A stretch of 64,000 nucleotides of DNA, taken from NCBI RefSeq assembly GCF_033473495.1, contig NC_088935.1:434001-498000 (forward strand). The letters are read 5' to 3'. Both the position numbers and the translations under genes were made by a program. The notes beneath the pieces were generated by a model, which made no database searches, had not been told where the DNA came from, and saw nothing but the letters and a program-made list of their open reading frames with translations. This document shows positions 1-10,982 of the stretch, piece by piece (positions within the stretch are counted from its first letter, which is position 1; each line of letters starts with the position of its first letter). Origin of the DNA: Cercospora beticola. Lineage: Eukaryota > Ascomycota > Dothideomycetes > Mycosphaerellales > Mycosphaerellaceae.

Positions 1-880
1 GCGGGGCTTACTGCAAACATGATGGACAGCATGATAATACGTGGGTCAAACCATGCATAACTCAAGCCCGCCCACTGCAGCGCGAGGAGCAGACAGAAGA
101 TGCCGACCAGGAAGAACATCGTTCCCAGAGGATCGAACATCTTGATCAATTCAAACCCCGTTTTTCGTCTTCGCGGCACTGCCGGCAACTTCAACCAGAT
201 CAAGAGCATAACACCAGCGATCAGCGGTCCCGGAATAATGGTGAAAAAGCACCTTCATCTCGTCAGTATATCGAACACATCTCTACTCTCATACTTCTCA
301 GAACGTACCATCTCCAATTAAACTGATCAACCAACCACCCTCCCAACATCGGAGCCACAATACTCGCAATCCCAATCACAACGCCAACACTACTCTGCAC
401 AGCCGGCGTCTTCTCCGCCGGCGTCAACACCGCAATAATATAAAGCGCCCCAGAATAAACCCCCGCAGCACCCATCCCCGCCAACGCCCTCCCAAAAATA
501 AAAACGTTCGAGCTTCGACAGAACGCCGAAACCAAGATTCCAGCCTCAAAGCACATCAAAGCACCCAGAATCGTCCATTTCGCAGAATATCGTGCGTAAA
601 GTTTTCCGTAGTGGGGTTGGAACGCACAGGTCGGGATGAGGTAGGCGGCGGCGTACCAGCCTATGCTGTCGAGGCTGTGGAATTCGTCTGTGATTTTGGG
701 GACGGAGACGGGGATGATGACGTTCATAAGGGCGACGCAGAAGATGCTGATGTTGAGCGCGATGAGGATGAGGGTGAAAGAGGTTGTGAAGAGTTTTCTG
801 GGGGCGATTGGTGTTGTGGAGGCATTGTCGTGGTTTTCGGTTGGAGATTGGTTTGGGCGTAGTTGCTCGGTGGATGCCAT
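1..880 (-). CDS. MFS drug/toxin efflux transporter, DHA14-like, N-terminal part (runs off the window)
   Basis: Predicted plasma-membrane proton antiporter of the major facilitator superfamily, probably exporting drugs or secondary metabolites. Exon 1 is 880..309 and starts at an ATG after a hydrophilic N-terminus. Exon 2 is 252..12, joined through a 56-nt GT-AG intron (253-308) that restores the family motif NWRWCFF. A second donor (GTAAGC, position 11 downward) opens another intron at the window edge. The sequence shows a first membrane helix at about residues 37-60, the loop-2/3 signature GKLYARYSAK, and the antiporter-type motif C region rich in Gly/Ala before WLVDQFNWRW. Only about 270 of the usual 550 residues are present, so substrate cannot be judged. 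The family is clear from established MFS motifs; the subfamily is inferred. Confidence 0.85.
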
Positions 881-2788
881 GATTTGGCGGATGTTGTTGA
901 GGGAAGGTGCTGGTGTTAGAAGGTTTTGTATACAGTGAGTGAAGAGTTAGTCGGATTGGTAATGGAATGGGTTACCAAGTGACCTGGATTTGTGCTCCTC
1001 TGCGATTCAAGGCGAACTGTAGCACCGTGAGTTGTCATAACATCGTGTTACCACTCGTTTCACATCTCTTCTTATAACGTGCTGTCTATTATGCTTGCTA
1101 ATGATACAATGCTCGATGCTGATGGACTGATTGCCTCCCACTTCTGGCATTGTTGGTTGATAGGCTTACGCCTCGTTCTTCCCTTCAGGACAACTTTCGG
1201 CCAATACTGTGCAGCTTGTTTGCTGCTCTATCGAATGCAGATAGCCGGCTTCGATAAACAGGCGAAAGCTCGATACCTCGGCGTGTAACGTGATATTGTG
1301 ATGCCTCTAGCATGGTCTGGGTGTGGCAATGTCGTGGTGTCTGGGTCCTGTGAAGCCCATCGTTCGTCGTCTTTGATCGTCGTTCTCAACTTGGTGTAAC
1401 ATCTAGTAAGCTTTGTAGCTCACTGAACCCGTGCTGTCGGCCCATCGACTAATTCATTGTCGTATGTTGAGAGCGGAGCTGTCCAGTTCGGTGTTTCTAC
1501 GCTTTGCTTGATTGCGAACGGCTTCGGAGTACGGCAAAGACCTCTGTTACGAACATTAGGCTCATGTGATAGATATAACGTCACTGACTAGAGACTCACT
1601 CTGCCATCTCCTGACTGGACGTTGTTGTTGAGCCTCCTCCTTAGGCTTGGCATCAGCCAAGGCACCTCCGTGGTATCCCATGAACATGTTGTCGGAGTTG
1701 TTGTTTTTGTAGTTTGCGTTTGGAATGCTTTGTGCGTTTGAGATCTGAGTTGTGCTTTGATGAGGACATCTCGAAGAGCAACAAGGAGTATATATGTCCT
1801 GTTGAGATACTATGGCTTGGTGGCTGCCTGTCTCCTATGACAGGAACCGGCGTGAACGAATGTCCGGTGGATTCTGTCCGGCTCCGTGTCTCCGTCCTCC
1901 TTCGGCGAGACAAAGTTCGTCCGGATGACGCAACATGCTGAGTTATGCAGCAGAACTGCTCACAGAAGCACTGCATAAAGTCCGTTCAAAGTCCATTGTG
2001 GCTTGCGGTCGTCCTCATAGACGATCGCATGCGGTAGCAACATACGGTGAATTTGGTCCGCCCGGTCGTTCTGGAACTTGGTCTTCCAGCTCTTTCTCTT
2101 AAGCACTCTGACATTGCTTTCAACGAGCCTTATTGCTCATCAGTCTAGCGGCATACGCCTCGCAGGCACTGCATAGCATATCGGCTGCCATAGTTACCGG
2201 CGTGAATTTGGGTCAGCGTATGCGTCGGAGAGTACGACAGGCTGGAACGCCTCAGCTCTAGAGAGAGTAGCGCAACGAGAACGAGCCATGGATGAACCAA
2301 GTAGGCACTGGTGAAGTGGACAACAATAGCACTCGGGAGTGTTTGGCGCCGTTAGTAGTGATGAATCAGACGTGGTAGAAGTGGTCGTGTTGCTCGGATC
2401 TCCCGAGCAGCCAAAGTCCGTTGCGCGTCCAGACTCCGGGTCTTGGCGTTGACGCGCCCAACTCTTTGAACTCGTTCGACGTTGTTGACCGTGACGATGG
2501 ATCTCCACACAACGAGCTTACGTCAACATGGAAAAGCCACCAGCTTCGATGCTGAGGCATCATTCAATGCCAAGAATGTCGACTGCTGCTCTAGTCGCTA
2601 CTGTCCACGACCACTCTGAACTTTTCTCTGAGCGGCGCGGAGCAGAGGAAGAACGGAGCTGTTCCACTGAACATGCGGAGCTGCAGCCCAGTGGACTTTG
2701 AACCATGACGTTGCTTAGTAGGCTTCGCTTTCCATGCATTGATTGATTGAACAACAGAGCAGAGCCACTTCATACACAGCAGACAACA
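881..2788. other. Gene-poor stretch, no convincing gene
   Basis: About 1.9 kb without a recognisable protein. Open frames are short and overlap in several frames. One minus-strand frame around 1740-1580 reads like low-complexity coding sequence (Asn/Gln-rich, ending RRWQSE before a GTGAGT) but has no good start and no homology I recognise. The left end carries the MFS promoter. Confidence 0.5.
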
Positions 2789-3469
2789 ATGGTGTACGAC
2801 TCCGAGATCCAATTCACGCTCGACACGATATGTCCTTGGACGTACCTCGCGAAACGCCGGCTCGACAAAGCTCTGGCTCAAATCCGCGAGGACTCCTCCA
2901 CTCCGGTCAACTTCACGGTGAAGTTCAAGCCGTATCAGCTATACCCGGGCGCCTCGCAGGAAGGTGAAGACAAGTATGCGTGGTATCGCAAATCCCGCTA
3001 CGGCGACAGCGACGAAAAGATGGCCAAATACATGCATCTGATGTCGATGTACGGCAATAAAGAAGGCATAGACTTCAAGTTCGGAGGGACAGTAGCCAAT
3101 ACCTTGCCTGCCCACCGCTTGATCCAACACTTCCAAGAGAAGGGAGGGCCTGAGATGTCAAATGCGATCGTCAATTCTCTGTATCGGCAATACTTTGAAG
3201 AGGAGAAACATCCCAGCGCGACGGAGACACTGTTGACCGCCGCGAATGAGGCTGGGATTGATGAGACAGAAGCGAAACAGTTTGTGGAGGACGAAAATGA
3301 AGGACTGCAAGATGTGAAGATGCTGATAAGGGAGCAGGCTGGCAACGGGATTGATGCCGTGCCGTACATTGTGATAGAGGGAAAAAGGAGGGATATCACG
3401 ATTGAAGGTGCCAAAGAGGTGGAGGAGTTTGTCAAGGCCTTGGAGTCGATCATTAAGGAGAGCTCGTAG
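2789..3469 (+). CDS. DsbA-like thioredoxin-fold protein (FrnE / DSBA oxidoreductase family)
   Basis: A single-exon gene of 226 residues, the usual length for fungal DSBA-family proteins. The start is the ATG at 2789; the frame extends upstream but without ATG. The active-site region is DTICPWTYLAKRR (Cys15-Pro-Trp-Thr), so the resolving cysteine of a CXXC motif is replaced by Thr, as in many glutathione-transferase-like or isomerase-like members of this family. The C-terminal half has the helical insertion and the cis-Pro loop (DAVPYIVIEG) expected of the fold. Likely cytosolic, as there is no signal peptide. The fold is confident; the reaction (disulfide oxidoreductase or hydroxychromene-carboxylate isomerase-type chemistry) is not determined. 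Confidence 0.85.
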   Translation: MVYDSEIQFTLDTICPWTYLAKRRLDKALAQIREDSSTPVNFTVKFKPYQLYPGASQEGEDKYAWYRKSRYGDSDEKMAKYMHLMSMYGNKEGIDFKFGGTVANTLPAHRLIQHFQEKGGPEMSNAIVNSLYRQYFEEEKHPSATETLLTAANEAGIDETEAKQFVEDENEGLQDVKMLIREQAGNGIDAVPYIVIEGKRRDITIEGAKEVEEFVKALESIIKESS

Positions 3470-4609
3470 GTGAATGCATGCCGACATGATATGTTGCGCC
3501 TGCTATGAGGGATTCAGGCTTGTCAAGATCAGGTTCGGTAACACACAGGTCGCTGCCAAAAGCGTCAATTGCCGGTAGCGAGCAAACCATCAACAGTTCA
3601 AGTGTGTTGGTTGCTCTCATGCTCGCGTTTGGCTACTGCCACCATCCGCTTGTGACTTGCCTGCCGCAAAGTGGTTAGACTCTGAGACAGATCTGTTTCA
3701 CTGGTCTGCAAAATGGAATCGTTCTCGCCAGAAACGGCATCACAACTCATCGGCCCCGTTCTCGGCCTTGCGCCATCAATATTGCGAGTTTCACTCGGGT
3801 TGCCGTATTCCCTCCGAGGGCTTGCAGCGATGTATGCCATGATTCGCACTTGCTCAGCCAGAGTCAGTCACAAACGTTCGGGGTCGTTCCCCGGGACGAA
3901 AGATGCAACAGAACATCTCAAGGGTCAAAATTAGAACCCACGAGTCCGTTCGTTACAATGCCCTGGCGACGATGAAATGCACGTTGGTCGTGTCACGGGC
4001 AACAGCAGCACAAAGTGGTGGGAAGGGCAACCTGAGAGGGCGACAAGCAGCCAGCCGTTAGCGCAATCCCAATCGGAGAGCTCGAACAAGGATGTGGAGT
4101 CCGTGCCTCAAAAGCCTCGGTTTCTTCCTTCGACTCCACTTCTTCCAAGACACCTCCACACCGAGCACAGTCACCAACCAGCACCTAGGCCGCCTCAAGA
4201 CAGCCACCTGCAAGCCTCCAGGCTAGTTCCGAGGCGGGCACTGGTCTTGGCTAATGCTTTGGCAAGCTTCTGACAATCTCCGACGCGTTGTACAGCTCTG
4301 GACTTTGGTGAGGAGGAGACGCGATCAACCGCGCTGCTTCATACAGTGATGAGAACGCGATTCAGGATGAACATGAGCTAAAATGGGTGTTTATGCAGGT
4401 TGTTTTTGGGTTATATCATTCCCAACGGGCTTCATGACGTTGGATTATTTACAAGCCGGTCGTCTGCGCATTAGCAGTAAGGGTCTATGGTCGCATTAAT
4501 CATTACACATCAGGTCCTTTCATCCTCGCGACCTCAGAAACTTCGAAGTAGTCCGCCAAAATCAGCCGTCCAACGGCTCTGCTCCTCGGTATGAATGGGT
4601 ATCTCAAGC
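3470..4609. other. Intergenic, no gene recognised
   Basis: Holds the 3' side of the DsbA-like gene and, on the other strand, the 3' side of the HsbA gene. A 98-codon plus-strand frame (3977-4273) is Ser/Pro/Gln-rich with no recognisable domain and is probably chance. Confidence 0.5.
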
Positions 4610-5440
4610 TTAAAACGCGGCAGCAACGGCAGCAGCCATGGCAACAGCACCGAAGCCGAAAGTGGCCATCGGTTGGGCTGCGCCGGTGTATGCTGCTGGA
4701 GTGCTTCCTGGAAGGCTGTACGATGGAATACCGGTGACCGTCGTGACAGTTGGCATCGTGTAGCCATTGCCGGCTGGTGCGTTGGGGATCGCGCTTCCTG
4801 CTGCTGAAACTGGAGCCTTGCTCGCCTGCACGCTGGCTTGAACCTTAGGTGCTGGGGTCGTCTGGCCGCCAGCTGCTTGAGTCGTTGCAGCGCCGCCGCC
4901 GCTGCCACCACCAGAAGATGAGCTTGAGAATGCAGCAATGCCTCTGGCGAGGTTGTCTGCGATGGGCTGGGCGAGGTTTTGTGCAATACCCTGAAGATTT
5001 TCGGGGATCTTGCTGAGGAGTGCTCTTGAGAAGGCCATCGATGCGGTCTGTTGATCCTGGAGTCCAGTGAGGACGGCTTCCCGCACGCCATCAAGTGATG
5101 ATCGCTTGCTGATGAGGTTGCTGATTGTTGTGTCGACGGCGGCGCCTAGGTCCTGGATTGGGTTGGCAAGGCCTGCAGCATCGTCGAAGGAAAGTGTTGA
5201 GAGGCCATTGGCTTCCGATGTGGCTGCCTTGATAGCATCGATGACTGCACCATTGCCAGATGCCAACGCGAGCAGATCACCTGAATTGATCGCTGTGTTG
5301 AGGCTTGTTGTTGCGCTTTGAATTGCTCTGATCGAGCTGGCGATATCTGCAGCAGCTTGTCGACTTCTAACGGCAGGACTCCTGGTATCCAGGCTGAAGG
5401 CCAAAGCCTGAGTGGCGAAGAGGGCGGCGAGGAACTTCAT
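4610..5440 (-). CDS. HsbA-family (hydrophobic surface binding protein A) secreted, GPI-anchored protein
   Basis: A 276-residue single-exon gene. The chosen ATG (5440) begins a signal peptide, MKFLAALFATQALAFS. Residues about 30-190 form an Ala/Leu-rich all-helical domain typical of HsbA (AADIASSIRAIQSATTSLN, later IQDLGAAVDTTISNLISKR). A Ser/Gly linker and an Ala/Thr/Pro-rich stalk follow, and the protein ends in a hydrophobic tail (FGFGAVAMAAAVAAAF) that looks like a GPI-attachment signal. HsbA of Aspergillus binds hydrophobic surfaces and helps recruit cutinase-type enzymes; similar proteins are induced during host or surface contact. Cell-wall location is inferred from the terminal signals. 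Confidence 0.85.
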   Translation of the reverse strand: MKFLAALFATQALAFSLDTRSPAVRSRQAAADIASSIRAIQSATTSLNTAINSGDLLALASGNGAVIDAIKAATSEANGLSTLSFDDAAGLANPIQDLGAAVDTTISNLISKRSSLDGVREAVLTGLQDQQTASMAFSRALLSKIPENLQGIAQNLAQPIADNLARGIAAFSSSSSGGGSGGGAATTQAAGGQTTPAPKVQASVQASKAPVSAAGSAIPNAPAGNGYTMPTVTTVTGIPSYSLPGSTPAAYTGAAQPMATFGFGAVAMAAAVAAAF

Positions 5441-8074
5441 GTTTTCTTCAAAGCCAACCCGGCTGGTATTGACTGCAATGAAGTTACTGCTGTCGCGTGT
5501 GTATGCACAACGAGTGAAAGTACGGAAAGCAAGAAAATCGCAGTAACCGGACACGACGACCTCTATCAACGCTACCCGCTGCGAACGTCTCGTAGCCAGT
5601 CTTTTCTCAACGCTATGGGAAAGTCTGCCTCGGTGTTCCTGGTGAACGTTGACGATCGGTTCTCACATGCGCCCAAGCGACGAAGTTTACAAATGATTAG
5701 AGTTTGGTCTCCCCGCACGGCCTTCTCCAGATCTGGGCTTCCCTCCAGAATGCTTAGGCATATGATTGGACATATCGTTTCCTTGGATTTCAATCTAACT
5801 CTTCTAGGTGATGAGCGACACGCAGGACGTCACTGACACAGTCGCAGTCGTACCGGTGCTCACCTGCAGCAGCCAACGGGACTGTCCTTCATATCCGTAC
5901 CTGCATTGCGCGAACAATGGAGCTATGCCCGAGCTCAATGCTGTCGCGAGACATTCCGATCGCTTTCGGGCAGTCAAACTACTGGTATGTCTCGTACAAC
6001 GCGAGACCACATTTGTCGCGCAACGAGAGGGTTGTACAATCTTGTGGTATAGTGCTATTAATTTGTGGTCAGCGAACAGAATTGCGCCAAAGTGGCGCGA
6101 ATCTTCAAGTCCACGCCACGCCGAGCTTATCAGGAGCTACCACCGCAACATACCGGACGCCATGACGCCTCATTACAAAATCGCTGTCGAGACTGGCCTG
6201 GTCGCAAAGAGCTCACCGACTGGCGTGCAAAGGTGGTGCTCGACGAAGAAATGAAAGAGCACTCGGTGACCTCTGCCTCATCTCGTTTGCTCGTAGCAGA
6301 GATCAGCACAATTTCGCGACATCTCACAGCATGAACCACAAGACATCGCAGTCGCATCATCCTTGTCACGCCGCCGCGGACGAGTAGGCTGTGGTCAGTG
6401 CTCGTCTTTCTTTCATGCTTAATTCCGCCTCTCGTATGCCTACCCCGACGTCAACTGGCAACGCCCTCCACGGAATGGCTGGTCCAGATGGAGGCGTTCG
6501 CAGCGCACTATCGATTCGTCTTTGTGCTGAAGGTCGGAACTGTTGACCATGTCTGAGGGCAGATGGCATCATCGCAAAACTGCACGAGCTGCTGCTTCTG
6601 ACGAGATCGAGCATGCACTACGGCGAACTGCTGCGTTGATCACAGGCTCTTCGGGCTTGAGATTGACGTCGCTCGCTCAACTTGCTGGAGTCGTCTTGGC
6701 AACTACGCGCACAAGCGCGAAGTGAGTCTTGCGTTGAACAGTCGGCTTCATAGCCATATTCGGGACATAGATGAAGATTTCCTGGTCACTGCATCTGGCA
6801 GAGTATTGCAGCACTTCCCCTTGCAACCAACAGAAAACGTCGACCGCTGAACTCGCAGCCATTCGCGAGGTCTCAGTATGGGTCCGAAGCTGCATGATTG
6901 GTAGGTTCTCCGGATTGTCATCGGCTTGGCGATCCTGGTTGAATTCTTCAGCAAGTCGAAGCGACGAGCAAAAGCAAGACAAGGGCAACATTCCTACCCT
7001 TCGCTGGCAATTCTCGTTGGCTGTTGCACATGAGGCGTCAGCGCCTGTGACATCGAACCGAGCTCATCAGAAACGACACTCAGAGTCATGATCAAGAACT
7101 CGTACGGCTGCAGAGCTTGAGGCTCGATGGGCAGCAATCGCAAGGCATAGATGTGCCGATGGAGTGCTTGACAAAATACGCAGTCGCAAAGAGTCGATGT
7201 AAGAGACCTCGGGCTGCTACAAGTAAGGATCTTGCTCATGTCGAGCTGCTTCCAGAAGATCAAGGTAAGAGTTGCATGATGAATACGCCACAAGGATGTC
7301 CTCTTGTCGTCGATGGAGGATCTTCACAGCCAATTGAGCGTTGCTGGTTCCCTGCAAGGCGTCTGATAAGATCGGCATAATCATGCTTGCCTCTAACATA
7401 GACACAGCGGCATAGAAGAACAACAGATCTCGTAGTTGTCCCGGTGTAGGTGACTGCCTGAAATTGTTTCGAGAAAATGGGTACCATCACATGACTTTCA
7501 TAGGTAAGCGATGAATTCTGCACACTCCCTTTCCTCCGATGACCACGGCGGCTACAACGTCCGCAGTCGAACTGCAGCATCGCTTTGATATCAAGCAGCA
7601 AACCCCAGCTTTTATTGTACTCGCGAACGAGCCGGACGAGTACAAGTTCAGCCTGAATGCAGCACAATGCTCTCTGTTCTGGGGCGTGAACGATACAAAT
7701 TGATTTCGCCAGGCTCGAGCTTGCATAACACATGAGAGGTTTCGATAAAACATGCACAGCATCTCATTTCGTCCTCCGACAAGGGACAACATCCAGCACT
7801 GCTTAGGCGCTTGATGATCGCTTGAAGTTTAGACTCTAGAACGAAAGGCTATGATTCTCGCTGGGTTACGAGTGTCCTCTGTAATAGCCTGTGGTCGGAG
7901 TAGGTGGATATGGAAGAATATGTAGGCACTCGACTCCGCGATCCACTCTTCTGACTGCTTTCGGTCTAGTGGCAGTATTAGTAGCTCGTGCGGCACAGAC
8001 TGCATGTGTCCATGGGTTTCAATCTTGCCTCATACTAGCACGTTCCAATACCAGTAGCGTCGATACTGCGAGCA
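5441..8074. other. Long intergenic stretch with possible decayed coding pieces
   Basis: About 2.6 kb without an intact gene. On the minus strand between about 7790 and 6400, protein-like stretches follow one another in three different frames: 7757-7490, 7460-7217, 7180-6994, then 6991-6677. I see no consistent set of splice sites joining them, so this may be a decayed gene or chance. No family recognised. Confidence 0.4.
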
Positions 8075-8686
8075 ATGGACTCCCGGGAATCAAATAAGAA
8101 GACAGCATCACAACAAGATACCATCCCACCGGCTCCTCCTCTCCCTCCATTCAACAATCTCCACAAGAGCAACACTGCCGTCAAGCCAGCAATCAACCTA
8201 AAAGTCACCTCAGACCCCCCGACCTGGATCAGAGCCTCACAAGTCATCGAGGCAGAACCTCCTCCCATAGGCTCTTACTTCTTCTACGGCACACTCCAAT
8301 CACCTTCCCTTCTCCGTGAAATCCTCCAACTTCCCTCTACCCCTGACCTTCATCCCGCTCAGCTCACCAATGCTTCTTACGAGTTGAAATTATGGGGCCA
8401 GTACCCTGCTCTAGTCAAACTGCCTTTGTCCGACTCTGCTGGATCAGAGAGACCTGCGATATCAGGCTCATTGTACGAAATCTCAAGCGAACAGCACGCA
8501 CAACGGCTCCAGGAGTATGAGACCAAGGCGTATAAAGTGGAGAAATGCACGATTCGAGTGGCTCCGTTGGACGGAGATGAGAAAGTGGTTGAGGGTTGGA
8601 CATTCGTTTACTCGGGAGATGCTAGAGATTTGAGTGATGGGGTTTTTGATCTGGGAATTTGGTTGAGGAGGATGAGGAGGACGTGA
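8075..8686 (+). CDS. AIG2-like / gamma-glutamyl cyclotransferase-fold protein
   Basis: A 203-residue single-exon gene. After a Pro-rich N-terminus of about 60 residues comes the family hallmark GSYFFYGTLQ (YGTL at residues 71-74), which forms the substrate-binding loop of the GGCT fold. The acidic residue expected in catalysis is Glu149 in QEYETKAYKVEKC, in the usual position relative to the strand IRVAPL. Members of the GGCT/AIG2 superfamily release 5-oxoproline from gamma-glutamyl groups, but AIG2-like fungal proteins are mostly uncharacterised. No signal peptide, so probably cytosolic. The last residues (GIWLRRMRRT) complete the fold, so the gene looks full length. Confidence 0.85.
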   Translation: MDSRESNKKTASQQDTIPPAPPLPPFNNLHKSNTAVKPAINLKVTSDPPTWIRASQVIEAEPPPIGSYFFYGTLQSPSLLREILQLPSTPDLHPAQLTNASYELKLWGQYPALVKLPLSDSAGSERPAISGSLYEISSEQHAQRLQEYETKAYKVEKCTIRVAPLDGDEKVVEGWTFVYSGDARDLSDGVFDLGIWLRRMRRT

Positions 8687-9306
8687 GACACAGCGTCTTT
8701 CGCGCGTCTCAGCCTCTGGTCGATCCTGACGACACTTTTCTTGGGAGTCTCGATGGCAAGCAATGGAGCAGATCTCTGGAAACGTATGCAAGAAGGTCTC
8801 CGAGTATGAGCCGTAAGCGGGACACACCGAGAGGTGTGCGCTCGATATAACTCAGACTCAGAGCTGGGCTGCGGTACTTTTCTTGCCCATGGTCATGCTG
8901 AAAGGCATTGAGGTACTGCCAGCCTTCAGAGAAAGGAACGAGTGAGATAATTCTCATTTGGTTTCTCCTAGAAATCAGCATCGCTCCAATTTCCGTTTAT
9001 GCACAAACAATCGAGCTGACCTTTCCCCAGTGGCATGCAGTGAAAGCTTCGGCGTGAGATCGGGAATATCATTCCCGTGGTAAAAAGAGTTTTCATTTCA
9101 TTTCGTTCCAATATGTGCTTCACTCCAATTTTCCATTCGCGTACAAGCAGCCAAGCAGAGCTCTATCTAGTGGCATGAAGTATGTTCCGTCCTGCGGAAA
9201 CAAAAGAAACCTCTCACGATGCTTCCTCTTACTTCCAGAAGAATTGCCCAAGTGTCTTCACTCCACCATACTAAAATGCCTGTTAGCTCTGATCGAATGA
9301 AGTTCT
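8687..9306. other. Intergenic between convergent genes
   Basis: The 620 bp between the GGCT-like gene and the small hypothetical gene contain only short chance frames. Nothing else seen. Confidence 0.6.
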
Positions 9307-9717
9307 TCAAGGGCACCATACCAACAAACCCCAAGCACCACTCGAAACAGCAAAATCTCCCTCCTCACCGAAGTGAAACTCGTCCTCCTCGTCACTCTCC
9401 TCTTCTAGCTGCACCCAACATCGGGCGGCGCGTGCCTGCAGAGTGGCAACCCGACGCTTCTGGTAGCAGAGATTGGCCTCGTCGAAAATGACTTGATATT
9501 TGGCGGCGTCAAGTGAGGCGCGAAGTGAGATGGCGTGGGCCAAAGTGAATGGTGTGATGCCGGAGGATTTTAGGGCTTCAGTTTGTTCTTCGTTGAGGTC
9601 GTATAGGTCGGCGAGCTTGCTTTGGGTGTGGCGGAGTCGTCGGTGGTAGATTGTGAGGACGAATTTGGCTTCGGTGAGGTCGTGCTGGGTGGTGGTTTCG
9701 GTCTTGATGTGAGCCAT
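9307..9717 (-). CDS. Small hypothetical protein, 136 aa
   Basis: An intact ATG-initiated frame with protein-like composition. The N-terminal half is charged and helical (YHRRLRHTQSKLADLYDL), followed by an acidic stretch (EEESDEEDEF) near the end. No domain recognised, no signal peptide and no membrane segment. It lies head-to-head with the 2EXR gene, the starts about 440 bp apart, suggesting a shared promoter region. Coding status is likely from the regular amino-acid composition, but function is unknown. Confidence 0.55.
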   Translation of the reverse strand: MAHIKTETTTQHDLTEAKFVLTIYHRRLRHTQSKLADLYDLNEEQTEALKSSGITPFTLAHAISLRASLDAAKYQVIFDEANLCYQKRRVATLQARAARCWVQLEEESDEEDEFHFGEEGDFAVSSGAWGLLVWCP

Positions 9718-10160
9718 TGTGAGTGGAAGAAGCGGAAATGGTGTGGTGGAAGTGAGTTCGAGTGCGACAGAACTGAGTGCGGCAGAAGGTAGGTAGCGGA
9801 AGTGAAGAGCTTCAGATGATGGTAAGTGCGGTTCGGTGTGCTGGTTTTGCTGTCGAGTAAGTCGAAGTCAGTGATCAAGTTCAGTGCGAAATGCACTTTG
9901 GACGAGAAGATATATGGCATCGAGCTCAATAGGACGGCCGCTATTGTTTGCTCTCTATTGTCGGCGCACAATACCAGTTCTATAGCCATTCAATCCAGCG
10001 CGTTCCGTCGTATTGTCGTGTGACACATGAGGAAGTGACGTCTTGGCTGGCCCGCTTTGGCCAAGTGAAGCGCTGCGATTCACCCGCGCCTCGCCTTCTT
10101 AAGATTTCTTTGGCCGTCTCGAACGCTCGACTTCTCACCTTCGCGCTTTCAACCCCGGTC
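9718..10160. other. Divergent promoter region
   Basis: The 443 bp lie between two outward-facing genes. No TATA box or repeated operator is evident. Open frames crossing it lack ATG starts. Confidence 0.5.
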
Positions 10161-10982
10161 ATGGAGGTCAAGAAGCGCACGCGCGTCAAAAAGGGTCGGC
10201 CGCGTCCGGCGTCGCCGCCTGCAACATCGACTCCTGCACCAATGTCGCTCGCACTCGAGTTCCATGCCTTGCCAATACCGACCATGAACCAAGGCGCCGC
10301 ACACAAGGGCGAAAGCGCTCTCGACACTGCTGCTGAACCACTCGCCACGGAAGAGGACCAAACCGCAGGACCAGGCGACAAGGCACCAGAGAAGCTGTTC
10401 GAATTTCTCGAGTTGCCTCCTGAACTTCGCAACGCAATCTACGCACTCGTAGTCGAAGACCATCCGATCGTCATTGCACAAAACCACCGGCGCCGCGTGA
10501 AGATTACGTGTGGGCTGATTCGCGTCAACAAGATGATCCACGACGAGATTCGCAGCTACGCCACACTCGAGGCCCCTGTCATCAGAGCCCAGGTGATTGA
10601 CTTCTGCTTTGGTCATGTCATCACTTACCTCAACCGACTTGGCGAGACTCAACTCAAGCAGCTGGAGCACGGAACCGACGTCCAGAGATCTACTACTCAG
10701 ACCATCAAGATCAAGCTCGTCTTCACGACAAGTGGTCCAAATTGCCAAGAATTGGATCGCTGGCTGAACAGGTTCGATGTCTCTGCGAAGAGAGCCGCCA
10801 ATGTTCGATTCGAGTACGAAGCAACCGAGTTCAAAGGAGATTTTTTGGAGATCAACGCCTCCCGGACCGATGTCGACTTCTGTCTGGATTGGAGATTCAT
10901 GTACTCGCCGACGAGATCTCGCGAAAAGGCCATGAAGATCGAGTCCGCATTTAACAGGCTTGGGGAGACGATGCATACCTAG
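10161..10982 (+). CDS. 2EXR-type (F-box-like) protein, 273 aa
   Basis: Single exon. The frame is open upstream, but the first ATG is at 10161. A basic, disordered N-terminus (residues 1-75, KKRTRVKKGRPR then Pro/Ala-rich) precedes the motif LFEFLELPPELRNAIYALV (about 79-97), which is the hallmark of the fungal 2EXR family, a cryptic F-box-like segment. The rest is helical with no catalytic motif. Such proteins are numerous in Pezizomycotina; most are of unknown function, and a role as substrate adaptor is only inferred. The C-terminus ends normally (GETMHT). Confidence 0.75.
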   Translation: MEVKKRTRVKKGRPRPASPPATSTPAPMSLALEFHALPIPTMNQGAAHKGESALDTAAEPLATEEDQTAGPGDKAPEKLFEFLELPPELRNAIYALVVEDHPIVIAQNHRRRVKITCGLIRVNKMIHDEIRSYATLEAPVIRAQVIDFCFGHVITYLNRLGETQLKQLEHGTDVQRSTTQTIKIKLVFTTSGPNCQELDRWLNRFDVSAKRAANVRFEYEATEFKGDFLEINASRTDVDFCLDWRFMYSPTRSREKAMKIESAFNRLGETMHT

